In this document: positions 45,974 to 55,857 of the stretch, one piece after another
Numbering within the stretch: position 1 is the stretch's first letter
Layout: each line of letters begins with the position of its first letter
Source of the DNA: Methylobacter tundripaludum SV96
GTDB taxonomy: Bacteria > Pseudomonadota > Gammaproteobacteria > Methylococcales > Methylomonadaceae
DNA length: 64,000 nt
Reading direction: 5' to 3'
Assembly: GCF_000190755.2 (NCBI RefSeq)
Contig: NZ_JH109152.1
Location: forward strand, 2,173,937-2,237,936
Notes under the pieces: model-generated
Seen by the model: only the letters and a program-made list of their open reading frames with translations
Told to the model about the DNA's origin: nothing
The model's database searches: none
Program-made: the position numbers and the translations under genes

Positions 45974-46036
45974 GTGTTACTCCTAATTAAGCAGGTAATC
46001 ATAAATGTCTAATGAATTGTAGGTTGGGTTAGTCAT

Positions 46037-46153
46037 GTAGGCCGGAATAAGTCTGTTTGAGCGGGAGCGAAAACAGGCGTTTCCGGCATATTGCATAACA
46101 AGCCGGAAACGCCTCTCTTGCGCTACGCTCGGGGAGGCCTTATTCCGGCCTAC
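46037..46153. repeat. Palindromic dispersed element, copy 2 (117 bp)
   Basis: Ends are GTAGGCCGGAATAAG and CCTTATTCCGGCCTAC, with inner arms GGCGTTTCCGGC and GCCGGAAACGCC, as in the 33681 copy. It lies between rmuC and purE. Its palindromic form could act as a transcription barrier for both convergent or tandem transcripts. Confidence 0.9.
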
Positions 46154-46246
46154 TGTTCTTATCAAAAAACCGGCCAACAAAACCGCGTAGTATCGCATAA
46201 ATATTGGGGAAATGTTTCTTAAGATGCCGGTAAAAGCCGATATTTT

Positions 46247-47569
46247 CTAGCTTTCATCACTCTCGAGACCCGCTCGTTCGGTGATGCTTTTAGGAAAGGC
46301 CTTTTTGACTTTAACGCCCAGCTCAACAAAACTGCCGGCCTGGCGGATCAGGTTGCCGTTGCCTTGGGTTAATTTGTTCATTACGCCGTCATACGTGGTG
46401 TTGACGGTACTTAGCTGCTTGCCCAGTTTATCCAGGTCATCGACAAAGCCCCGTATTTTGTCGTAAACGATTCCGGCCTTATCGGCGATAGCGCGGGCAT
46501 TTTCGTTTTGGCGTTCATAGCGCCAGATGTTTTCAATAGTGCGTAGCGTCGCCAGTAAGGTGGTCGGGGTGACCACGATGATCTTATGCTCGAAGGCATC
46601 GGTAAATAAGCGTTCGTCCGCCTGAAAAGCGGCTATGAAGGCCGCTTCAATCGGCATGAATAACAGTACGAAATCCAGTGACCTGAGGCCTTTCAAGCCG
46701 GAATAATCCTTGTTACTCAAACCCTTGATATGTTCCCGCACCGCTTCGGTATGCTGCCTTAATGCGGTGATGCGTTCCTGATCGTCTTCGGTTGAGCAAT
46801 AGCGCTCATAAGCCAGCAAGGACACTTTGGAGTCGATCACCACATCCTTGTCCTCGGGCAGGCGGACGATCACATCCGGCTTGAACAGCCGGTTGTCCTC
46901 ATCCCGGAATGCGCCCTGCGTTTCGTATTCGATGCCTTTACGCAGTCCCGATTTTTCCAGCACTGTTTCCAGGATCATTTCGCCCCAGTTGCCCTGGGTT
47001 TTCTTGTCGCCTTTCAAGGCGCGAGTCAGGTTAAGGGCTTCCTGGTTCATCTGCGCGGTATCTCGGCGCAACGAAACGATTTCCTCGCGCAGGGAAATGC
47101 GATCCTTGTTCTCGTTGTCGTAAACCGTTTCTATGCGCTGTTTGAACTCGCCCAGCTGTTCCCGTAACGGCGTGACGATATGATCCAGGCTGGTTTTATG
47201 GTGTTCGGTGAATTGCTTGCTGCGGTCGTCGAAAATCTTGCCTGCCAGATTTTCAAACTGGGTGTTCAGGCGCAGTTCCGCATCCAGCAGCAGCTTTAGT
47301 TTTTCCGCGGTATTTTTTGCCTGCTCATCCATGCGGGTCTGCAATTGCGCATTCTCGGTTTTGGTCTCGATAAACAGCTGCTGCAACTGCTTGAACTCTG
47401 TTTCGCGGTTTTGAAATTGCCTTAGTTTTTCTTCGGATACGGCAAGGTCGGTCGAAAGCTGACGGATCAGGTTTTTATCCTTGCCGCTCAACAAGCGCAT
47501 TGAGAATGCGCCGATCAATAAGCCTATTAAGGCCAATACCAGCGGGGGAATGTTATTGATAAAACTCAT
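46247..47569 (-). CDS. rmuC: RmuC family DNA recombination protein
   Basis: The 440-aa product has an N-terminal membrane helix (PLVLALIGLLIGAFSM), a long coiled coil (~35-190) and the RmuC nuclease-like core with GNWGEMILETVLEKSGLRKG, DVVIDSKVSLLAYERY and LDFVLLFMPIEAAF. RmuC limits inversions at short inverted repeats in E. coli, which is of interest given the many such repeats in this window. It is followed closely by hemL upstream on the same strand (35-bp gap). Confidence 0.95.
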   Translation of the reverse strand: MSFINNIPPLVLALIGLLIGAFSMRLLSGKDKNLIRQLSTDLAVSEEKLRQFQNRETEFKQLQQLFIETKTENAQLQTRMDEQAKNTAEKLKLLLDAELRLNTQFENLAGKIFDDRSKQFTEHHKTSLDHIVTPLREQLGEFKQRIETVYDNENKDRISLREEIVSLRRDTAQMNQEALNLTRALKGDKKTQGNWGEMILETVLEKSGLRKGIEYETQGAFRDEDNRLFKPDVIVRLPEDKDVVIDSKVSLLAYERYCSTEDDQERITALRQHTEAVREHIKGLSNKDYSGLKGLRSLDFVLLFMPIEAAFIAAFQADERLFTDAFEHKIIVVTPTTLLATLRTIENIWRYERQNENARAIADKAGIVYDKIRGFVDDLDKLGKQLSTVNTTYDGVMNKLTQGNGNLIRQAGSFVELGVKVKKAFPKSITERAGLESDES

Positions 47570-47604
47570 GCTGATCCGGAGCTGATGTGCAAATGCAATT
47601 AAGG

Positions 47605-48885
47605 TTACAAGCGCTTGAAGATGGCTTCTGCAATATCCAGCGTTTTATCCAGGTCTTCATCACTGTGCGCGGCCGAAACAAAACCGGCTTCAAACGCTGA
47701 AGGCGCTAAATAAACACCCTGTTCCAGCATCGCATGGAAAAAACGTTTAAACAGGTTTTGGTCGCACTGCATGACTTGGGCGAAGCTGGTTACATGCTTT
47801 TCTGTACTAAAAAACAGTCCGAACATGCCGCCAACGCTGTTGGTGGTTATGGCGATACCAGTCTGAGCGGCGCGAGCTTTCAGGCCTGAAGTCAGTTTTT
47901 CGGTTTTTGCGGTTAACGCCTCGTAAAAACCGGGCCGGGCTATCAATTCCAGCGTTTTTAAACCGGCGGCCATCGCGACCGGGTTGCCGGACAGCGTACC
48001 GGCCTGATAAACCGGGCCGAGCGGCGCAAGACGCTCCATGATTTTGCGCGAGCCGCCGAATGCGCCGACCGGCATGCCGCCGCCGATGATTTTGCCCAGC
48101 GTGGTCAAATCCGGCTTAACATTATAGTATCCCTGCGCGCCGGTTAAGCCCACTCTAAAGCCGGTCATCACCTCATCAAAAATCAGCACACTATTATATT
48201 GGTCGCAAACTTCGCGCAAGCTTTCCAGAAAACCGGGCACAGGCGGAATGCAGTTCATGTTGCCGGCGACCGGCTCGACGATGATGCAGGCGATTTGCTC
48301 GCCGCATTCTGCAAACAGCGCTTTGACCGAGTCGCTGTCGTTGTAGGTCAGGGTGATGGTGTTTTCAGCGACCGAGGCCGGTACGCCGGGAGAGCTGGGC
48401 ACGCCAAAGGTCAACGCGCCGGAACCGGCCTTGACCAATAAGGCATCGGAATGGCCGTGATAACAGCCTTCGAATTTAACGATTTTATCCCGGCCGGTGT
48501 AGCCTCTGGCCAAGCGAATGGCGCTCATGGTCGCCTCGGTGCCGGAACTGACCATTCTGACCATATCGATGGACGGCATCAGCTCGCAAACCCGTTTGGC
48601 CATCAGCGTTTCAATTTCGGTCGGCGCGCCAAAGCTCAGGCCTTTGTCGCATGCCTGCTTGACCGCTGCAATGACTTCCGGGTGGGCATGGCCCAAGATC
48701 ATCGGCCCCCAGGAGCCGACGTAATCGATATAACTGTTGCCGGAACTGTCGTAAATATAAGCGCCCAGGGCATGATCGATAAAAACCGGTGTGCCGCCCA
48801 CGCCGCTAAAGGATCGTACCGGCGAATTCACGCCGCCTGGAATTACAAGTTTTGCATCGGAAAATAACGCGGTTGCTTCAGTCAT
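47605..48885 (-). CDS. hemL: Glutamate-1-semialdehyde 2,1-aminomutase
   Basis: The 426-aa PLP enzyme makes 5-aminolevulinate for haem by the C5 pathway. Signatures are [10 protein letters not shown] near the N terminus, [27 protein letters not shown] and the PLP lysine in [18 protein letters not shown]. Full length for the family. It is upstream of rmuC on the minus strand and may share its transcript. Confidence 0.98.
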   Translation of the reverse strand: MTEATALFSDAKLVIPGGVNSPVRSFSGVGGTPVFIDHALGAYIYDSSGNSYIDYVGSWGPMILGHAHPEVIAAVKQACDKGLSFGAPTEIETLMAKRVCELMPSIDMVRMVSSGTEATMSAIRLARGYTGRDKIVKFEGCYHGHSDALLVKAGSGALTFGVPSSPGVPASVAENTITLTYNDSDSVKALFAECGEQIACIIVEPVAGNMNCIPPVPGFLESLREVCDQYNSVLIFDEVMTGFRVGLTGAQGYYNVKPDLTTLGKIIGGGMPVGAFGGSRKIMERLAPLGPVYQAGTLSGNPVAMAAGLKTLELIARPGFYEALTAKTEKLTSGLKARAAQTGIAITTNSVGGMFGLFFSTEKHVTSFAQVMQCDQNLFKRFFHAMLEQGVYLAPSAFEAGFVSAAHSDEDLDKTLDIAEAIFKRL

Positions 48886-49288
48886 GGTTGTTTTTTATCG
48901 CCAAGGAGAGTGTGTATGCCGTAAGCTTGCCGGGAGCAGGCGGGGCGTGAGTTAAATTTATCGCGTAAAGGATAGGATAACTTTGCGATGATTGAAAGTT
49001 TATCGTTTCCTATTCAACAATCGTCTTGAAAAATAACGATTTTAAAGTTACGCTCTGATTTGAGTAGCGGATAATATCGAGTCGATGGAAAACCGATCAT
49101 TATTCGATGATTGCCGGAATGATGTTTGCCCCCCCGTTTCACACCGGATCGACACAGGCATTCAAGTTTAATAACAGACAGAAAATAGCCGCTTCATCGC
49201 CGTCCGAAAAGAATGGTGATACCTTGATAATCAGGCTATTATCCATGACCTGTAGAGTGATAAACAGAAAAAATAAAAGCAGAGGTTT
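48886..49288. other. Divergent intergenic region
   Basis: About 400 bp between hemL (leftward) and the sensor kinase (rightward). It must hold both promoters. I see no gene, RNA or strong hairpin in it. Confidence 0.6.
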
Positions 49289-52200
49289 ATGTCAACTCCA
49301 TTGTCGCCGCCGGAATACCCGAAACGTAATTTTCTCTCCTCGCTAGGCATTATCATTGCTGTCATTGGTGTTTCCGAAACACTGGTCATATTGCTGCTTG
49401 ATGCCATTCATCAATGGGGAATTATATTCTCGCCATTGCAGGACACCGTTTTTAACATCACCTTGCTGACGGTACTCAGTTCGCCGCTGTTATGGTTTTT
49501 GGCGATACGACCGCTGGTCTTGCAGATCGTTCAGGAACAGACGACATCCAATAGAGAGCTGCTGGACGCTCTGGAAAATCACGTCCTGGTCAGTATTGCC
49601 GACGTTCAGGGGCGCATTGTCTATGCGAATGACATGTTCTGCGAAGTCTCCGGATATACCCGGAATGAACTGACCGGACAAGATCACCGTGTCGTGAACT
49701 CCGGCCATCACGATCAGGATTACATCCGCAACATGTGGAATACTATTGCCGGGGGCCAGGTATGGCGCGGGGAGTTTTGCAATCGCCGTAAAGACGGGGA
49801 ATTGTATTGGGTGGACAGCACTATTGCGCCCCTGCTGGATAAAACCGGCAAGCCTAAGCAATATATTTCGATACGCCGGGATACGACCAAGCGAAAAGCG
49901 AATGAATTAAAGCTGACGTCGCTTAAGCGTGCGCTGGACGCCAGCAGCGAGATGGTACTCATCACCGATGCGGAAGGACACATTCAATACGCCAACCCGG
50001 CGCTGTGCCTGTTCACCGGCTGGGCGGAGGATGCGCTGATGGGACAAAAACCCTACGTACTGGATAGTTCTACCGCCGATCGGCAAGCCCTGTCCGATAT
50101 GCAAAGCAGGCTCCGTTGCAGCGAACCCTGGTCAGGTCGGCTGCGGGGGCGCCGTCGAGCTCACGTCTCTGGCCTGCATCCTGTAGACAATGTTTCCGTC
50201 TTGGAGCGTGAAGAAAGTGATAGCCGCAACTCGGGACAAGCCGTTGAGGACACGCTGGAATACTGGGCAAAGACCAATATTACCCCGATTCTGACCGCAA
50301 ACGGCACACTGTCCGGCTACGTGCAGATCCAGCATGATGTCAGCAAGCAGGTCGAAGAGGAAGCGGCTTTGCAAATCGAAAGCGACGATACCGCCGCCCG
50401 CCTGGCAATCTCCGAGGTGCTGCATCAACCCTTGACGCTGGAACAACGTTTCGTCCAGGTTCTGAATATTCTGTTCGGTCTCAAGTCTTTCGACTTGCAA
50501 CGCAAGGGCTGCGTGTTTCTGCGGGTACGGGATGATGAATATCTGGAGAAGTTCGTCGCACACGGCAAACTCGACAACATGGAGCAGCGCATCGATTTTG
50601 GCGACGGCCTGTGCGGGCAAGTCGCTGTTTCAAGGAAATTTACCGTTGCCGATAATTGTGATTGCGATCATCAGCCCCACGGCCACTACATCGTGCCCAT
50701 CGCTTCCGGCGAGGACATTCTCGGCGTACTGTTTGTTTTTACTGATGCCTACCCTGTGCAAAACGAGTCCCGCATCGCCATGCTCAAGGAAGTCGGCGAA
50801 ATGATGGCGCTCGCGCTGCTCCAGAATCAGGCTAATGCTTCGCTGGAAGCTGCGCGTGATGCTGCCTTGCAGGTCGCGCATACCAAGACCGAGTTCCTGG
50901 CCAATATGAGTCATGAGATTCGCACGCCGATGAACGGCGTATTGGGCATGCTGGATCTTCTACAGGATACGCAACTGTCTCGCGAGCAATGGGACCTGAT
51001 CGATATTGCGGCAAATTCGGCGGAATCCCTGTTAACCATCATCAACGATATTCTGGATTTTTCCAAACTGGAGGCGGGTAAAATCGAGTTGGAGCAAATC
51101 GAGTTTAATTTGCCCGATTTGGTGGAAGAAGTTTGCACCTTGCTGTCCAGTCGCGCCCACAGTAAGGGCCTGGAATTAAACTGCTTTCTGCCGACAGATT
51201 TACCGTTGCGTTGGCAGGGCGACCCCACCCGTATCCGTCAAGTGCTCACCAACCTGATTGGCAATGCCGTTAAATTTACCGAGCAGGGTGAAGTTTCTGT
51301 CACAGTACGCGTATCGAAAAAGGACGATACCGACGCCGCATCTGCTCCCGGCAGGTTTGCGGCAGACACACCCTCCCTGACGATACTACGTTTTGAGGTA
51401 GTCGATACCGGCATCGGTATTACCGCCGAGGCGCAAGCGCGCCTGTTTCAGGCTTTTTCACAGGCTGACAGTTCCACCTCCCGGCGTTATGGCGGTACCG
51501 GGCTGGGCTTATCCATCAGCAAGGACCTGGTTATGCTGATGAACGGCAACATCGGTGTTGAAAGCGCCTTGGGACAGGGAGCAAACTTTTGGTTTACCTT
51601 GCCATTGGCGGCGGTGGATAACGAGGCTCCGGCCCCGCAGGCTAATTTTTGCGACAAGCGCGTCTTGATAGTCGACGATAATGCCACCAACCGCATGATT
51701 TTGACGCATTATTTAAGCAACTGGGGTTTTACTTTAAGCGAAGCAGACAACGGGCCTGCGGCGCTCGATGAACTCGAAGCCGCGGTTCTGCGAAACGAAC
51801 CTTACGATTTGCTGCTGTCGGATATGCAAATGCCGGGCATGGACGGCTTCGCCCTGGCTCGGGCCATCATCGAAAACCCCGCCATTGCCGACACGCCGCG
51901 CATTCTTTTATCTTCCGGCAGTATCGGCTCGCAAGTCGAAAGACTCGCGTCGGGATTTACCCAAAGCCTGTTAAAACCGGTACGACAATCGCAGCTTTTT
52001 GATGCCGTTATCGATGCATTACAGCTTCCCGGTCAAAAAAACGCTCCAGTGGAGAAGGAAAAAAAAGAGGTCTTGCTCGATTACAGCAGCAAGCGAGTGT
52101 TGGTGGTGGAAGACAACAAGGTCAACCAAAAAGTGATACTGTCCCAGCTCGCCAAGTTCCAGCTTAAGCCCGATTTGGCCAATAACGGACAAGTGGCGCT

Positions 52201-53032
52201 GGATCAGCTGGAGCGTCAAGCTTACGATCTGGTGTTTATGGACTGTCAAATGCCGATCATGGACGGTTACGAAGCCACACGTATCTTGCGTGAACGGGAA
52301 ATAGCCGGAGCCTGTCCCGAGCATGGCCGAGGGAGCGGCAAGTTACGGACGTCAGTCATCGCGCTTACCGCTCATGCATCGGCAGGAGAGCGCGAAAAAT
52401 GCCTGTCCGCAGGCATGGACGATTATCTTAGCAAACCCGCCAGTCGATCCGATTTGGCGGTGGTTTTGGCGCGCTGGCTGGGCGAACCATCCGCACCTGA
52501 AGTCGCACCGATAGCGCAGGATAATCCTGATCAAAGGGAAATCTACCTCAGTCTTCCTTTGGCAAAGAGCGAAGCCGAAGGCGGGGAGACTTCAACAGCC
52601 TGCTGGGATGAATCCGCGGCGCTCAAACGGCTGGATGACGACCATGATTTATTGGCCGAGATGATAGATTTATTTCTCGAGGAAGCGCCTGTGTTTATGG
52701 CGGAATTGGCTGACGCCCTGTCTCGAACCGATCTCCTTGCGTTGGCCGACGCAGCTCACGCTATTAAAGGCATGGCCGGACATTTTTGCGCTGAAAAAAT
52801 AATCAGTCTTGCGGTAAAACTGGAACACGCCGCCCGTAAAGCTTCCGCTCCTCGGCAATTGCTCCTGCATGGCTCTACCTCCTGCATCCCTGACAGTCGT
52901 GCTCCCGCCGCTGACCTGCATCCTGTAAGCAACGCCGCAGATACCGATTTTCAGTCGATGGCCAATGACTTGACCCAGTCTACAGTGGATTTAGTCGAGA
53001 TTCTGCTACAAAGAAAAGAACAATATCAATGA
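49289..53032 (+). CDS. Hybrid sensor histidine kinase (PAS-PAS-GAF-HK-REC-REC-HPt)
   Basis: The 1247-aa product has two N-terminal membrane helices (~14-38, ~50-72) and two PAS domains (~85-205, ~210-355 with an unusual insert). A GAF domain (~365-520), a histidine kinase (H542 in FLANMSHEIRTPMNG; ATP-site GTGLGLSIS), two receiver domains (phosphoacceptor D near 847 and 984) and an HPt domain (H near 1157 in DAAHAIKGMAGH) follow. All phosphorelay residues are present in one chain. At least three inserts that look like short repeats interrupt the PAS, second REC and HPt domains. The stop overlaps the next start by 4 bp, so the two proteins are probably partners. Confidence 0.93.
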   Translation: MSTPLSPPEYPKRNFLSSLGIIIAVIGVSETLVILLLDAIHQWGIIFSPLQDTVFNITLLTVLSSPLLWFLAIRPLVLQIVQEQTTSNRELLDALENHVLVSIADVQGRIVYANDMFCEVSGYTRNELTGQDHRVVNSGHHDQDYIRNMWNTIAGGQVWRGEFCNRRKDGELYWVDSTIAPLLDKTGKPKQYISIRRDTTKRKANELKLTSLKRALDASSEMVLITDAEGHIQYANPALCLFTGWAEDALMGQKPYVLDSSTADRQALSDMQSRLRCSEPWSGRLRGRRRAHVSGLHPVDNVSVLEREESDSRNSGQAVEDTLEYWAKTNITPILTANGTLSGYVQIQHDVSKQVEEEAALQIESDDTAARLAISEVLHQPLTLEQRFVQVLNILFGLKSFDLQRKGCVFLRVRDDEYLEKFVAHGKLDNMEQRIDFGDGLCGQVAVSRKFTVADNCDCDHQPHGHYIVPIASGEDILGVLFVFTDAYPVQNESRIAMLKEVGEMMALALLQNQANASLEAARDAALQVAHTKTEFLANMSHEIRTPMNGVLGMLDLLQDTQLSREQWDLIDIAANSAESLLTIINDILDFSKLEAGKIELEQIEFNLPDLVEEVCTLLSSRAHSKGLELNCFLPTDLPLRWQGDPTRIRQVLTNLIGNAVKFTEQGEVSVTVRVSKKDDTDAASAPGRFAADTPSLTILRFEVVDTGIGITAEAQARLFQAFSQADSSTSRRYGGTGLGLSISKDLVMLMNGNIGVESALGQGANFWFTLPLAAVDNEAPAPQANFCDKRVLIVDDNATNRMILTHYLSNWGFTLSEADNGPAALDELEAAVLRNEPYDLLLSDMQMPGMDGFALARAIIENPAIADTPRILLSSGSIGSQVERLASGFTQSLLKPVRQSQLFDAVIDALQLPGQKNAPVEKEKKEVLLDYSSKRVLVVEDNKVNQKVILSQLAKFQLKPDLANNGQVALDQLERQAYDLVFMDCQMPIMDGYEATRILREREIAGACPEHGRGSGKLRTSVIALTAHASAGEREKCLSAGMDDYLSKPASRSDLAVVLARWLGEPSAPEVAPIAQDNPDQREIYLSLPLAKSEAEGGETSTACWDESAALKRLDDDHDLLAEMIDLFLEEAPVFMAELADALSRTDLLALADAAHAIKGMAGHFCAEKIISLAVKLEHAARKASAPRQLLLHGSTSCIPDSRAPAADLHPVSNAADTDFQSMANDLTQSTVDLVEILLQRKEQYQ
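52850..52935. repeat. Short repeat insert in the HPt coding region
   Basis: AAAGCTTCCGCTCCT, then TGCATCCTGTAAGCAACGCC, interrupt the HPt domain sequence and encode KASAPRQLLLHGSTSC...DLHPVSNAA. The same two blocks occur inside the palindromic element at 58469-58507 (AAGCTTCCGCTCCT and CATCCATGTAGGCAACGCC). A related block (CCTGCATCCTGTAGACAATG) is at about 50166 in the same gene, in the second PAS domain. Confidence 0.7.
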
Positions 53033-54882
53033 ATATCGAATTCAATCTTAATGAATTAAAAGCCGCCGACCGCTTGCCTTCCCCTTCGGGAACGGCATTG
53101 GCCATCATGCAGCTTGTGCAACAAAGCGACGCCACCGTGCAGCAGGTGAGTCAACTGGTAAAAGTCGATCCTGCCCTGAGCGGGCGTATCTTGCGCTTCG
53201 CCAATTCGGCCGCTTTCGGGGCCAGACGCCCTATTGCCGATATTCAAACGGCAGTCATGATGATGGGTATGCAGACGGTGCGCAACTTTGCGTTGAGCCT
53301 TTCGTTGATCGGCAGCAACAGTAAGGGGCATTGCTCGGAGTTTGATTATGAAGCTTACTGGTCGCGATCCCTGGCGATGTCGGTGTCCATCGCCGCGATC
53401 ACTGCCAGGGAGGTCACCGTGGTACCGGCAGAATCGTTTACGTTGGGACTGCTTAGCGACATAGGCGGTCTTGCCTTGGCAACCGCCTGGTCGGAGATCT
53501 ATGGCGAATGTCTTGGTATGGCAGAGGGCAAACAGCTTCTTGCTTTGGAGCGCGAACGTTTCGCCATCGATCATAACGCCTTGAGTTTAATGTTGCTGGC
53601 CGACTGGGGGTTTCCGACGGTATTTCTGGACGCCCTGAAACTGAGCTTTGAGATGAAAGTAGCGGGACTTACTCGAATTGACCAGTTTGCCCGACAACTG
53701 ATTCTCGCCCGGCTGATCGGAAACTACTGTGTGGCCGATGAAGCCCATCGCGCCATGCTGTTGCCGTATTTAACAGCGGAGGCTGACCTTCATGCTCTGG
53801 ACGAACCTGCTTTGCTTGCGTTTATCGACGAAACAATCGAACTTTGGCATGAGTGGGGAAAGTTAATTGACGTAAAAACGGATGTGCGCCAGCCCCTGCT
53901 AAAAGCCGTTGATACCTTGGAATCGGATTTGTTGGGCTTAAACCTGTTGCTGGTCGATGACGATCCTATGATGCTGGCGCGTCTTTCCAAGCAGCTTGCC
54001 GCGGCCGGTAATCAGGTTGCTGTGTGTCGCAACGGGGAATCCGCGCTAAAGTATGTTATTGAGCATAAACCTCAACTGGTGATTACCGATTGGCGCATGA
54101 AACCCATGGATGGATTGGCCCTTTGCAAGGCGCTACGCGCATCGGTCTTTGGTAAAAATATTTACCTGATTATGCTCACCTCCACGGAAGACGAGGACGC
54201 CCTGGTCGAAGCCTTCGATGCCGGTATCGACGATTATGTGACCAAGCCGATTAGCCTGCGCGTGCTGCTGGCGCGTCTCCGGGCCGGGCAGCGCATCATC
54301 ACGCTGCAAAACGAACTGGAAAAAGAGAGCCGGGATATACAACGTTACACGGCCGAGCTGGCGGCAGCGAACCGCCGTCTTAAGTCTATGGCGAATACCG
54401 ACGTGCTGACCGGCTTGCCCAACCGACGCTATGCGCTTAATCGCCTGGAGCAGGAGGCGGCGACCGCGCTGCGTTCCAATCAGCCGTTGAGCGTTTTAAT
54501 GCTGGATTTGGATTATTTTAAATCGGTCAATGATACACTGGGCCATGATGTCGGCGACCAGGTGCTTATTCATGCGGCCAACCTGATGCGCACAACCGCT
54601 CGTACCAACGATATTACCTGCCGTCTGGGGGGCGAAGAGTTCCTGATCATCGCCCCCAACACCGACGGCAGCACAGCCCTATTGTTGGCCGAGCGCATCC
54701 GCAATTCCATCGAACGAAACCAGCCCAAGGGACTGGCTTTGCGTCACCCGGTTACCGTCAGCATTGGTGTGGCGGGTGCGATGGGAGCCAAGCCCAGTTG
54801 GAAAGAATTGATGAAAAGGGCGGATGACGCTTTATATCTCGTCAAACAAGGCAAGCGCAACGGCGTGCGGCTTGAATCATAG
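53029..54882 (+). CDS. HDOD-REC-GGDEF response regulator / diguanylate cyclase
   Basis: The 617-aa product has an HDOD domain (~12-215; LPSPSGTALAIMQLVQQ, LSGRILRFANSAAFG), a receiver domain (~303-420; DDD acidic pocket, phosphoacceptor D in ITDWRMKPMDG, MLTSTEDED) and a GGDEF domain (~450-617). The cyclase keeps LDLDYFKSVNDTLGHD and GGEEF near residue 535, with RTND as inhibitory site. The 4-bp overlap with the sensor kinase suggests that phosphate from the kinase HPt domain controls c-di-GMP output here. HDOD domains bind or regulate nucleotide signalling partners. Confidence 0.93.
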   Translation: MNIEFNLNELKAADRLPSPSGTALAIMQLVQQSDATVQQVSQLVKVDPALSGRILRFANSAAFGARRPIADIQTAVMMMGMQTVRNFALSLSLIGSNSKGHCSEFDYEAYWSRSLAMSVSIAAITAREVTVVPAESFTLGLLSDIGGLALATAWSEIYGECLGMAEGKQLLALERERFAIDHNALSLMLLADWGFPTVFLDALKLSFEMKVAGLTRIDQFARQLILARLIGNYCVADEAHRAMLLPYLTAEADLHALDEPALLAFIDETIELWHEWGKLIDVKTDVRQPLLKAVDTLESDLLGLNLLLVDDDPMMLARLSKQLAAAGNQVAVCRNGESALKYVIEHKPQLVITDWRMKPMDGLALCKALRASVFGKNIYLIMLTSTEDEDALVEAFDAGIDDYVTKPISLRVLLARLRAGQRIITLQNELEKESRDIQRYTAELAAANRRLKSMANTDVLTGLPNRRYALNRLEQEAATALRSNQPLSVLMLDLDYFKSVNDTLGHDVGDQVLIHAANLMRTTARTNDITCRLGGEEFLIIAPNTDGSTALLLAERIRNSIERNQPKGLALRHPVTVSIGVAGAMGAKPSWKELMKRADDALYLVKQGKRNGVRLES

Positions 54883-55045
54883 TCCCAAGCCGGCCATAAG
54901 GTGACAAGCAGGGCGAATTTTTAAGGTTTGTCGTGTCTTGAATCGGCAGTCGGCAATGCTTCCGTTACGCAACCGGCGAGTCTTGCCAAGAGTGGGGGTT
55001 GTGTTATGTGCTTCAACTTTATTAGTATAAACACGAGACCATACA

Positions 55046-55801
55046 ATGAATGTATTAGCTATCTATAGCATCAAGGGTGGCGTCGGCAAAACTTCGAGTG
55101 CGGTCAATCTGGCCCACACTGCCGCCCGCAACGGTTATCGCACCCTGGTTTGGGATCTTGATCCGCAGGGAGCCAGCAGTTATTATTTTCGCATCAAGCC
55201 CAAGATCAAAGGCGGCAGCAAAGACTTGATCGCCGGAAAACGCGAACTGGACGGCCTGATTAAAGGCACTGATTTTGAAAACCTGGATTTATTGCCGGCC
55301 GATTTCTCGTTCAGAAATCTGGATTTGGTTCTGGACGCCAAGAAAAAGCCGACCCAGCAACTTAAAAAACTCCTGAAGCCCTTGGCGGAAGAATACGATT
55401 TTGTTTTCCTGGATTGTCCTCCCAACATATCGCTATTATCCGAAGCCGTTTTTGAGGCCGCAGATATATTGTTGTCGCCGATCATTCCTACCACGCTGTC
55501 GTTAAGAACGCTTGAACAACTGGAAAAGTTTATCGAGGATAATGACTTGAATAAACTGGCGCTCATTCCGTTCTTCTCGATGGCCGATCGGCGTAAAAAA
55601 ATGCACCGGGAGATTATGGACAATCTGCTTGAGACGCACCCTGAGGTTTTAACTACGGCCATTCCTTATGCCAGCGACATTGAACGTATGGGGCTGGAGC
55701 GCATGCCGCTTGGGGGCTATATCAAGAAAAGCCAATCTACGGTTGCTTACGATGCCTTGTGGAAGGAAATTCTGGCCCGCGTTGCCAACCTCGAAAAGTA
55801 A
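55046..55801 (+). CDS. ParA/MinD-like P-loop ATPase
   Basis: The 251-aa product has a deviant Walker A motif (YSIKGGVGKTSSAVN), WDLDPQGAS and FLDCPPNISLL, which mark the ParA/Soj family. No parB or DNA-binding N-terminal extension is present, so a role in chromosome partition is doubtful; such orphan ParA proteins often position other cell structures. It is 56 bp upstream of glgP and may be co-transcribed with it. Confidence 0.9.
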   Translation: MNVLAIYSIKGGVGKTSSAVNLAHTAARNGYRTLVWDLDPQGASSYYFRIKPKIKGGSKDLIAGKRELDGLIKGTDFENLDLLPADFSFRNLDLVLDAKKKPTQQLKKLLKPLAEEYDFVFLDCPPNISLLSEAVFEAADILLSPIIPTTLSLRTLEQLEKFIEDNDLNKLALIPFFSMADRRKKMHREIMDNLLETHPEVLTTAIPYASDIERMGLERMPLGGYIKKSQSTVAYDALWKEILARVANLEK

Positions 55802-55857
55802 AATAAAAGGGACGCCGCTTAAATTAATACCTGATTCGCTCAACCTTGGAGTAAACG

